A DNA stretch of 7,642 nt from NCBI GenBank assembly GCA_017388605.1, contig JAFPIE010000238.1, positions 1 to 7,642 of the forward strand, in the 5' to 3' direction. A program made the translations under genes and the position numbers. The notes under the pieces are model-generated. The model was not told the DNA's origin, did no database searches, and saw nothing but the letters and a program-made list of their open reading frames with translations. Source of the stretch: Acholeplasmatales bacterium (lineage in GTDB: Bacteria > Bacillota_I > Bacilli_A > Acholeplasmatales > Anaeroplasmataceae). Shown one piece after another: positions 1-7,642 of this stretch; position 1 is the first letter of the stretch, and every line of letters begins with the position of its first letter.

Positions 1-2261
1 ACCTTTTTATTTTTCCAATGTGGTGGAAATAAGGTTAAATAGGAAGAATAGGTAAATCTTTCATCCATTAATATGGCAATCCCCATATCCTTCTTATCTC
101 TTATAACTCTACCTACGGCCTGAATGACCTTAGTAAAGCCTGGGTATTGGTATGCATATTCAAAGCCTTTACCATATTCTAATTGGAAATGATCCTTTAA
201 AATATCATTTTCACTACATACCATAGGAAGTCCTACTCCTACAATAATAACTCCATTTAATGCATCTCCAATTAAGTCTATGCCCTCGCTAAAGGCTCCA
301 CCCATTACAAAGAATCCAAATTTGGTATTCTTTGTATTTTTAAATTTATCTATGATTTCATTCTTTTCCTTATCCTTCATAGAATTCTTTTGAATAATGA
401 TTTCATAATCTGTATTCGATATAGAATCGATTACCATATTCATATATTGATAGGAGGGAAAGAATACAATATAATTTCCTGGCTTTACACTTGCAATAGA
501 ATCTATAGTTTCTATGATTTCATCAAGAGTATTGATTCTATTTTTATATTTCGTAGATATTTTATTATTTATAATGATATCTAAATTCATAGGATCAAAG
601 GGACTTTGTAATTCTATATATTTTCCTTCCCCATGGGTAATTAAATTTGAATGGTATTCTAAAGGATATAGGGTTGCAGAAAAGAATACAATTCCATGCA
701 TAGATTCCTTTATTGTCTTTAATATATATTCTGATGCATCTAGGCAATAATATTCTATAGATATAATATCATCATCAAGCTTAATTAGGGTTTTATGGTT
801 TTCACCATAAATATCCGCTACATTTAAAAAGCTTAATATTTTATAATATACCTCTATTGCCTCATCCTTATTCTTTATCTTTTTATTTTCCTTAAAGCAT
901 TCATCACATTTATTCGATAAATTCTTTAGGAATACATTAAAATCTAAATCCATTGTATTTTGACAAATTAACGCATTCTCTGTTAATAAATCCATATATT
1001 TTTCTAATGCTTCAATGGATTTATTCGCCTCCCCTCTTATACTAGGCTTTAAGCCTGTTAGGCTTCTTCTTAATGATCTTAAATCCTCTGTTGTAATTTT
1101 TGCTGAATACATATCCTTAGATCTTTGAATTAAATTATGTGCCTCGTCGACTAAGATTTTAGGATTATAGGTATCATCATCAAAATATCTTATTAAATGT
1201 GCATGTGGATCAAATCCATAATTATAATCTGCAATAATTACATCACAAAAATAAGATAAATATAGGGAAAATTCAAATGCACAAATATTATGCTTATTGG
1301 CTATTTTTAATATGGTATCCATATCATAAATATCATATTCATCAAAGATTTCTATAGTGGCATCCTTTAGTCTATCAAAATAGCCTAATGCGAATGGACA
1401 TTCCTCAGGTGTACAGCTTTTACTTCCTTTATTGCATATTTTATTCTTAGCTGTAATATCGATTGTTTTAATCTTTAATCCATTTTTCGATAATAATTTA
1501 ATTGCATCAAGGGGAGCATTTTTTCCAGATCCCTTCGCTGTTAAATAGAATAATTTATCATTCTTTTTTAACGATTTTAATCCAGAAAACATAGTAGCCA
1601 TCGTTTTACCTATTCCTGTTGGTGCAATAGCGTATAGAATATCTTCATTATTTAAAGTATCATATACAGCCTTCATTAATTCCTTTTGGCCATGTCTTTT
1701 CTCTTTAAAAGGAAATTCCATTTCCTCTATCGTTTTTTCTTTTATACTTTCTGCATGATCCATCATTTTTATGAAGCTAATATATTCTTCTAATACCTTA
1801 AAGAAGAAATTTTCTAATTCCTCTTGGCTAATTAAGGAATCAAAGCTTTTGGTTTCATAATCTACAACAGAAATATAGGTTAATCTTACATGCATTAATT
1901 CCATATTGTTTTGTATAGAATACAAATAAGCATAAAGCTTTAGCTGAGCTAAATGCTCCTTATGATATTCCTCTGTAATGAAATCTAAATCCTCCGTAGT
2001 AGATTTTATTTCTTCTATTATTTTTTCACCATTAATATCTAATACTCCATCAATAAAGCCATGAAGTAGATATTCCTCTTGCATATAAGTAATCTTTTCC
2101 TTTATATACACCTCAGCCATAGAATCCTCATTGTATTTACTTTGAAGATAATCATGGCATTTCGTACCCATTCTTAAATCCTTGTTGGAGAAATATTCAT
2201 TTGTAAGATTACCGCTTGCACAAACAAAATAGGCAAGCTCCTTAATAGCAATTTTGTGCAT
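1..2261 (-). CDS. RecB-like nuclease / DinG-XPD family ATP-dependent DNA helicase fusion (3' end outside window)
   Basis: The frame is open from ATG at 2261 to the window edge (753 codons, no stop seen). Residues 1 to about 125 look like a PD-(D/E)XK nuclease of the RecB type: His36, Asp71 in GFIDG, Glu84-Ile-Lys86, and Gln106-x3-Tyr110. A superfamily 2 Rad3/XPD/DinG helicase follows: Walker A APTGIGKT (214-220, Lys219), DEAH box (372-375), SATL motif III (528-531), SEGIDL motif V (658-663) and QAVGRVIR motif VI (714-721). Cys276, Cys283, Cys288 and Cys327 lie between Walker A and DEAH, where this family binds a 4Fe-4S cluster. The family unwinds DNA 5' to 3' using ATP; a role in repair or fork maintenance is inferred. 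Bacillus-type DinG carries a DnaQ-like exonuclease instead, so this is a different fusion. AGGAG lies 9 nt before the ATG, and an in-frame TGA (2268-2270) rules out an earlier start. Only the extreme C-terminus should be missing, because motif VI is present. Confidence 0.93.
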   Translation of the reverse strand, partial: MHKIAIKELAYFVCASGNLTNEYFSNKDLRMGTKCHDYLQSKYNEDSMAEVYIKEKITYMQEEYLLHGFIDGVLDINGEKIIEEIKSTTEDLDFITEEYHKEHLAQLKLYAYLYSIQNNMELMHVRLTYISVVDYETKSFDSLISQEELENFFFKVLEEYISFIKMMDHAESIKEKTIEEMEFPFKEKRHGQKELMKAVYDTLNNEDILYAIAPTGIGKTMATMFSGLKSLKKNDKLFYLTAKGSGKNAPLDAIKLLSKNGLKIKTIDITAKNKICNKGSKSCTPEECPFALGYFDRLKDATIEIFDEYDIYDMDTILKIANKHNICAFEFSLYLSYFCDVIIADYNYGFDPHAHLIRYFDDDTYNPKILVDEAHNLIQRSKDMYSAKITTEDLRSLRRSLTGLKPSIRGEANKSIEALEKYMDLLTENALICQNTMDLDFNVFLKNLSNKCDECFKENKKIKNKDEAIEVYYKILSFLNVADIYGENHKTLIKLDDDIISIEYYCLDASEYILKTIKESMHGIVFFSATLYPLEYHSNLITHGEGKYIELQSPFDPMNLDIIINNKISTKYKNRINTLDEIIETIDSIASVKPGNYIVFFPSYQYMNMVIDSISNTDYEIIIQKNSMKDKEKNEIIDKFKNTKNTKFGFFVMGGAFSEGIDLIGDALNGVIIVGVGLPMVCSENDILKDHFQLEYGKGFEYAYQYPGFTKVIQAVGRVIRDKKDMGIAILMDERFTYSSYLTLFPPHWKNKK

Positions 2262-2270
2262 GAATCGTCA

Positions 2271-2275
2271 CTCCT
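2271..2275 (-). promoter_or_regulatory. Ribosome binding site of the helicase-nuclease gene
   Basis: Read on the minus strand, AGGAG stands 9 nt before the ATG at 2261. With the in-frame TGA between them it fixes the start of the helicase-nuclease. Confidence 0.8.
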
Positions 2276-2283
2276 ATAGTTAA

Positions 2284-2317
2284 TTTCTATTATAATAGAA
2301 AAATACTTTTTAATCTA
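2284..2317 (-). promoter_or_regulatory. Candidate promoter of the helicase-nuclease gene with palindromic -10 region
   Basis: Read on the minus strand, a perfect TATAAT (2289-2294) lies 27 nt before the ATG, so a transcript would have a leader of about 20 nt. The hexamer 17 nt upstream is TAGATT (2312-2317), only 3 of 6 matches to TTGACA. The -10 box is embedded in an 18-bp perfect palindrome, TTTCTATTATAATAGAAA (2284-2301). A strong -10 with a weak -35 and an overlapping inverted repeat could mean control by a regulator, but in DNA this AT-rich the palindrome may be chance. I see no Gram-positive LexA box (CGAAC-N4-GTTCG) between this gene and the upstream terminator. Confidence 0.5.
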
Positions 2318-2348
2318 TAAAGAATACATTATCGCAAACACTTTCATT

Positions 2349-2384
2349 AAAAGAAAAACACTAAAGCATTTTTGCCTTAGTGTT
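2349..2384 (-). terminator. Intrinsic terminator after the SHOCT-like membrane protein gene
   Basis: A hairpin begins 17 nt beyond the TAA stop at 2401-2403. The arms AACACTAA and TTAGTGTT, one mismatch (2365 with 2376) and a further GCA/TGC give an 11-pair stem spanning 2357-2384 with a small T-rich loop (A-rich on the minus strand). On the minus strand the stem runs into TTTCTTTT (2349-2356), the expected U-tract. The plus strand also has a T-run after the stem (2387-2391), so the structure could work both ways, although no plus-strand gene needs it. Confidence 0.85.
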
Positions 2385-2400
2385 CCTTTTTACTGTATAT

Positions 2401-3246
2401 TTAAATATTTTTCAATAAAGCATTGGTTCTTTCTTCAAATTCTTCCTTTGAATATACATTAATTTCATAAAGGTGCTTGTATTGTTCAAATCTCTTTTTC
2501 TTTTCCTCTGATAAATTTACTATCTTTTCTTCAAAGTTATGTAGAACATCTAAATCTACATTTGATTTTTCTACATTTTCTTCATCAAAATTACGATTTG
2601 GAGAATCTTGAATTTTTAATGTCATTTTAGTAGAATTTAATGTTTCTATTCTTCTATCTATTTCTTCAATTAATTTTTCAATTTTTTCTTTTCTTAAAAT
2701 TTGAGAATCACTTAAACCTACCTTTTTAGCTATATTCTCTATAGAATTTTTTTCTGTCTCTAAGGTCTTTTTTTGTTCTAGTAATTCTGTTTTTAGTGCA
2801 TATTTTTCTTTTAAGAAATCAGCCTCAACACCATCATTAATCGTTGAATATCTTCTATTTATGAAATCATTAAATTTTTCATCTTCTGTCTTTTTCTCTT
2901 CTAGCGTTTCATATTCAAATTGGGAAAAACCAATTATAAAGCAAGCAATAAATTCCGTTAAAAAGAATAAACCAAATATTAAGTTAATTAATACAGCTAT
3001 GCCTTTTTTTCTCTTTTGTATTAAACTTGTTCTACCAACAAAGCAATAGGCCATCATTGCAATAAATATTACTAAAGATATCCAAAATATAACAGTAAAT
3101 ACCGTTCTACCATATTCATCATTACTAGGAATATTTGCTCCTAAAACGATTAGAAAAACAATTCCTTCAATACCTGCAAGTAAATCCATAATTGCAGTAG
3201 CAACTAATGAACCATGATCCTTTAAAATCTCTTTTTTTTCTTCCAT
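2401..3246 (-). CDS. Unrecognised membrane protein with coiled coil and SHOCT-like C-terminus
   Basis: This 281-residue protein belongs to no family I can name with confidence. Three hydrophobic segments (about 14-37, 48-70 and 82-107) are membrane-spanning candidates, and the loop between the second and third contains a basic QKRKKG stretch. Residues about 111-250 are highly charged and look helical; 141-174 and 180-211 have heptad-like Leu/Ile spacing, suggesting a coiled-coil hairpin. The last part (253-278, including LYEINVYSKEEFEER) resembles a SHOCT domain, a short C-terminal module often attached to membrane or phage proteins and thought to aid oligomerisation. No catalytic motif or signal peptidase site is visible. 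The start is ATG at 3246, with AAGGAG 7 nt upstream; a longer reading from GTG at 3288 would begin inside the promoter spacer. The gene has its own promoter and terminator and is more AT-rich than gyrase (10 G/C in 2641-2700 by hand count). Function unknown. Confidence 0.85.
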   Translation of the reverse strand: MEEKKEILKDHGSLVATAIMDLLAGIEGIVFLIVLGANIPSNDEYGRTVFTVIFWISLVIFIAMMAYCFVGRTSLIQKRKKGIAVLINLIFGLFFLTEFIACFIIGFSQFEYETLEEKKTEDEKFNDFINRRYSTINDGVEADFLKEKYALKTELLEQKKTLETEKNSIENIAKKVGLSDSQILRKEKIEKLIEEIDRRIETLNSTKMTLKIQDSPNRNFDEENVEKSNVDLDVLHNFEEKIVNLSEEKKKRFEQYKHLYEINVYSKEEFEERTNALLKNI

Positions 3247-3253
3247 ATTCTCT

Positions 3254-3259
3254 CTCCTT
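3254..3259 (-). promoter_or_regulatory. Ribosome binding site fixing the start of the SHOCT-like protein
   Basis: Read on the minus strand, AAGGAG sits 7 nt before ATG 3246, an almost ideal Shine-Dalgarno sequence. The alternative GTG at 3286-3288 lies upstream of the expected transcription start, so it cannot be used from the promoter seen here. Confidence 0.88.
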
Positions 3260-3272
3260 TTTTTGCAATTTA

Positions 3273-3301
3273 ATAGTACTCCCCACACACACTTTTGTCA
3301 A
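3273..3301 (-). promoter_or_regulatory. Sigma-70-type promoter of the SHOCT-like membrane protein gene
   Basis: On the minus strand a perfect TTGACA (3296-3301) is followed by a 17-nt spacer and TACTAT (3273-3278, 4 of 6 matches to TATAAT). Transcription should begin near 3266, leaving a leader of about 20 nt that contains the ribosome binding site. The spacer holds a GTGTGTGTGGGG run, unusually G-rich for this DNA. The -35 box abuts the T-rich tail of the gyrA terminator. Confidence 0.8.
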
Positions 3302-3332
3302 TAAAAATGGAAAAGTCCCACATAGTGGGACT
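3302..3332 (-). terminator. Intrinsic terminator of the gyrB-gyrA transcript
   Basis: A perfect 8-bp stem, AGTCCCAC paired with GTGGGACT, encloses a 3-nt loop (3314-3332). It starts 5 nt after the gyrA stop codon. On the minus strand it is followed by TTTTCCATTTTTA (3301-3313), a slightly interrupted U-tract. It ends the gyrase transcript just before the next promoter. Confidence 0.88.
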
Positions 3333-3337
3333 AATTC

Positions 3338-5893
3338 TTATTCATTTACTTCTGTATTCTCTTGATTGGCATCAAGTACCTCAGTTACTACTTCTTCCGT
3401 ATTTTCTATTTCTTCTAGTTCTTCATCTTCCTTTTCTACAACGGCAATTGTAGAAATAGCTTGATTGTCACGAATAGAAATTAGTTTAACACCTTGAGTT
3501 GCACGCTTTGTTTGAGAAATAGTATCACAGTGCATACGAATGACTACACCTCTATCGGTTGTGATAATTAAGTCATCATCCTCTGTTACACCTGCAAGAC
3601 AAACTAAATTACCATTCTTTTCGGTTACGTTCATAGTCTTAACACCAGAACCACCTCTACCCTGTAATCTATATTCATCTGCAGCAGTTCTCTTGCCATA
3701 ACCCTTCTGAGATACAACTAAGATAGAATCCTCTTCGGATTTTACGATAGCACAGCCTACAATTTCATCTTCCTTACCTAGAAGCATACCACGTACACCA
3801 GCACCACTTCTACCAATGGATCTAATTTCCTCTGCAGCAAACCTAATTGCCTTACCATTCGATGCACCAAGCACGATAGATTCATTACCCTTAATTAGAT
3901 ATACTCTAAATAACTCATCATCCTCATCTAAGGTAATTGCGATAATACCTGTAGAACGAATATTTGCAAATTCCTTCATTTGTGTTCTCTTTACTGTACC
4001 ACGCTTTGTAACGAAGAATAGGTATAAATCATCATTAATTTCTTCTACCTGAGTAATCGTTTGAACATGCTCATTCTCCTGTAGTGGTAATAAATTTACA
4101 ATAGGAGTACCCTTTGCAGTTCGAGAGCCTTCTGGAATATTATAGGCCTTCATAGAATATACTCTACCCTTATTTGTAAAGAACATTAAATAATTGTGAG
4201 TAAATGTTGGAATAATCATATTAACATCATCATCGGCATGAGTTTTCATACCAGATACACCAACACCACCTCTAGATTGAGCACGGTATTCGGATTGCTT
4301 CATTCTCTTTACATAACCCTTTGTTGTTAATGTAACGATAACATCTTCCTTTTCAATTAAATCCTCATTAGAAATATTTAATGCAGTATTAAGGGCTAGC
4401 TCACTTAATCTTTGATCTGCATATTTATTTCTAATTTCTTCCATTTCAGAAATTAATAATTCATTCTTCTTTTCAGGAGATGCTAGAATTTCTCTATATT
4501 CATCTGCAGCCTTTAGTAAGCTATCACGCTCTTCTACAAGTTTAGTGTAGTTAAGACCTGAAATTCTTTGAAGCCTCATATCTAGGATAGCCTGTGCTTG
4601 GGCATCATCTAAATTGAACCTGTTCATTAATTTTTCTTTTTCTGTACCATCCTTGGTATTTCTAATTAAATGAATAACCTCATCAATATTATCCTGTGCA
4701 ATTAATAAACCATCTAGAATATGAATTCTATCTAAGGCCTTATCTAAATCGTATTGTGTTCTTCTTGTAATAACATTTAATTGATGCTTTAAATAAACAT
4801 CTAATGCATCATGTAATGTAATATTTACAGGTCTATTATCTACAATACATACCATATTCATACCATAGGAGGATTGAAGTGGTGTGTATTTATATAGCAT
4901 ATTTAAGATAACCTCTGGGTTTACATCTCTTCTAAGCTCAATGACAATTCTTAAGCCTGCCATAGAGGATTCATCTCTTAAATCGATAATACCATCGATA
5001 ATCTTATCCTTAGCAACCTCGGCAATTCTTTGAACAATTCTTGTTTTATTAATTCCATAAGGAATCTCTGTAACAACAATTTCAGCCTTACCATTCTCGA
5101 ATGTATCAATATGAGCCTTAGAACGAATGGTAATCGATCCTAATCCCTTTGTATAAGCATCAATTAAGCCTTCCTTACCTAAAATTAATCCACCTGTAGG
5201 GAAATCTGGTCCCTTTACATATTCCATTAATTCTAAGCTTGTTAATTCAGGATTTCTTATTAATGCAATACATCCATCAATAACCTCACCTAAATTGTGT
5301 GGTGGAATGTTGGTTGCCATACCTACAGCGATACCTGTTGTACCATTGACAAGTAGGTTTGGAATTCTTGCAGGAAGTAATACGGGCTCAATTTCAGTTG
5401 CATCGTAGTTTTCTGCAAAATCTACAGTGTTCTTATCGATATCTCTTAGCATTTCCATAGCTATTTTTGATAATCTAGCCTCAGTATAACGCATGGCTGC
5501 AGCACCATCACCATCGATGTTACCAAAGTTACCATGTCCATCAACTAAAGGATATCTATAGCTAAAATCCTGTGCCATACGTACCATAGCTTCATAAATA
5601 GATGAGTCACCATGTGGGTGATACTTACCCATTACATCACCGACGATACGAGCAGATTTCTTATGCTGTACATTCGAAAATATTTTAAGCTCATTCATTC
5701 CATATAGAATTCTTCTTTGAACGGGCTTTAATCCATCTCTAGCATCAGGTAATGCTCTTGCGATGATAACACTCATCGCATAGTTTAAGAAGGATTTCTT
5801 CATTTTAGAATTAACATCTAATAATTCAACGGCATCTTCTTTTCTTTCCTCAAGAGCCTTTTCAAATTCAATATCTTTTTCATTCATAGCCAT
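3338..5893 (-). CDS. gyrA: DNA gyrase subunit A
   Basis: GyrA is the DNA cleaving and wrapping subunit of the A2B2 gyrase that introduces negative supercoils. This copy is complete at 851 residues. The breakage-reunion domain covers about 30-500, with the active-site tyrosine at 136 in [10 protein letters not shown]. The quinolone-determining region ([12 protein letters not shown]) has Ser97 and Glu101 where E. coli has Ser83 and Asp87, as in susceptible Gram-positive bacteria. The C-terminal beta-pinwheel (about 510-818) contains a GyrA box QSRGGVG (539-545) and a second box-like QGRGGSG (744-750). Together with [12 protein letters not shown] and [12 protein letters not shown], these separate it from ParC. 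The tail 820-851 is strongly acidic (15 Asp/Glu, one Lys). There is no tryptophan in the protein. It starts 15 nt after the gyrB stop; ATG 5893 is preferred over the ATG two codons later because GGTGAG lies 5 nt before it. Gyrase operons are often supercoiling-controlled, but the promoter is outside the window. Confidence 0.98.
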   Translation of the reverse strand: MAMNEKDIEFEKALEERKEDAVELLDVNSKMKKSFLNYAMSVIIARALPDARDGLKPVQRRILYGMNELKIFSNVQHKKSARIVGDVMGKYHPHGDSSIYEAMVRMAQDFSYRYPLVDGHGNFGNIDGDGAAAMRYTEARLSKIAMEMLRDIDKNTVDFAENYDATEIEPVLLPARIPNLLVNGTTGIAVGMATNIPPHNLGEVIDGCIALIRNPELTSLELMEYVKGPDFPTGGLILGKEGLIDAYTKGLGSITIRSKAHIDTFENGKAEIVVTEIPYGINKTRIVQRIAEVAKDKIIDGIIDLRDESSMAGLRIVIELRRDVNPEVILNMLYKYTPLQSSYGMNMVCIVDNRPVNITLHDALDVYLKHQLNVITRRTQYDLDKALDRIHILDGLLIAQDNIDEVIHLIRNTKDGTEKEKLMNRFNLDDAQAQAILDMRLQRISGLNYTKLVEERDSLLKAADEYREILASPEKKNELLISEMEEIRNKYADQRLSELALNTALNISNEDLIEKEDVIVTLTTKGYVKRMKQSEYRAQSRGGVGVSGMKTHADDDVNMIIPTFTHNYLMFFTNKGRVYSMKAYNIPEGSRTAKGTPIVNLLPLQENEHVQTITQVEEINDDLYLFFVTKRGTVKRTQMKEFANIRSTGIIAITLDEDDELFRVYLIKGNESIVLGASNGKAIRFAAEEIRSIGRSGAGVRGMLLGKEDEIVGCAIVKSEEDSILVVSQKGYGKRTAADEYRLQGRGGSGVKTMNVTEKNGNLVCLAGVTEDDDLIITTDRGVVIRMHCDTISQTKRATQGVKLISIRDNQAISTIAVVEKEDEELEEIENTEEVVTEVLDANQENTEVNE

Positions 5894-5908
5894 TTTGACT
5901 CACCATCC
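5894..5908 (-). promoter_or_regulatory. gyrB-gyrA spacer with gyrA ribosome binding site
   Basis: The 15 nt between the gyrB TAA and the gyrA ATG read GGATGGTGAGTCAAA on the minus strand. GGTGAG (5899-5904) is 5 nt from the ATG; a second candidate, AAGGA, overlaps the gyrB stop codon but is about 12 nt away. Neither is a full AGGAGG, and the close spacing suggests that translation of gyrA is coupled to gyrB. Confidence 0.6.

Positions 5909-7642
<1,734 letters not shown>

Noticed and set aside
390..750. Overlapping short open frames on the plus strand
   Set aside because: They lie antisense to the conserved helicase C-terminal domain, and their Ile/Tyr/Phe-rich translations are what reversed AT-rich codons give.
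1..2261. Suspicion that this stretch was a gene-free or decayed region
   Set aside because: Reading the minus strand from 2261 gives one uninterrupted frame with all helicase motifs in order, so it is an intact gene cut by the window edge.
2262..2400. Small gene, riboswitch or LexA-controlled operator between the terminator and the helicase
   Set aside because: The gap is only 139 nt and is accounted for by the terminator, candidate promoter and ribosome binding site; no aptamer-like fold or LexA box was recognised.
1..2500. Frequent recurrence of ATAGAAT-like strings
   Set aside because: They fall at varying spacings inside coding frames and reflect Ser/Asp/Ile codon preferences; no regular repeat unit or array was seen.
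4700..5800. Quinolone-resistance mutations in gyrA
   Set aside because: Ser97 and Glu101 are the residues expected in susceptible Gram-positive GyrA.

Overview
The window carries four protein-coding genes, all on the minus strand. Read in transcription order they are gyrB (5' end outside the window), gyrA, a small unrecognised membrane/coiled-coil protein, and a DinG/XPD-type helicase with an N-terminal RecB-like nuclease domain (3' end outside the window). I see no gene on the plus strand, no RNA gene, no mobile element and no CRISPR array.

Organism: the DNA is AT-rich, with many TTA, AGA and ATA codons. It has consensus-like sigma-70 promoter elements, strong AGGAG-type ribosome binding sites, and gyrB immediately followed by gyrA. 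The gyrase proteins look Bacillota-like (GyrA Ser97 and Glu101; GyrB LPLRGK). Tryptophan is encoded by TGG, stops are TAA, and no frame needs TGA read as tryptophan, so a code-4 Mycoplasma or Spiroplasma is unlikely. A low-GC Bacillota such as an Erysipelotrichia-, Acholeplasma- or RF39-like lineage is my inference; the genus cannot be told from this window.

Layout: gyrB (7642 to 5909) and gyrA (5893 to 3338) are 15 nt apart and clearly form one transcript, which ends at a hairpin terminator at 3314-3332. Directly after its T-rich tail comes a promoter with a perfect TTGACA -35 box. It drives a 281-residue protein (3246 to 2401) with three hydrophobic segments, a long charged helical region and a SHOCT-like C-terminus. 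That unit ends at a second hairpin (2357-2384). The helicase-nuclease (2261 to beyond position 1) then has its own short leader and a candidate promoter whose -10 box lies inside an 18-bp perfect palindrome.

Function: GyrA and GyrB together form DNA gyrase. The helicase-nuclease is probably a DNA repair or replication-fork enzyme, with all recognisable catalytic motifs of both domains intact. The membrane protein is separated from both neighbours by terminators and promoters, so a functional link to them is not supported. Most of the window is ordinary housekeeping sequence; the least explained parts are the SHOCT-ended membrane protein and the palindromic helicase promoter.
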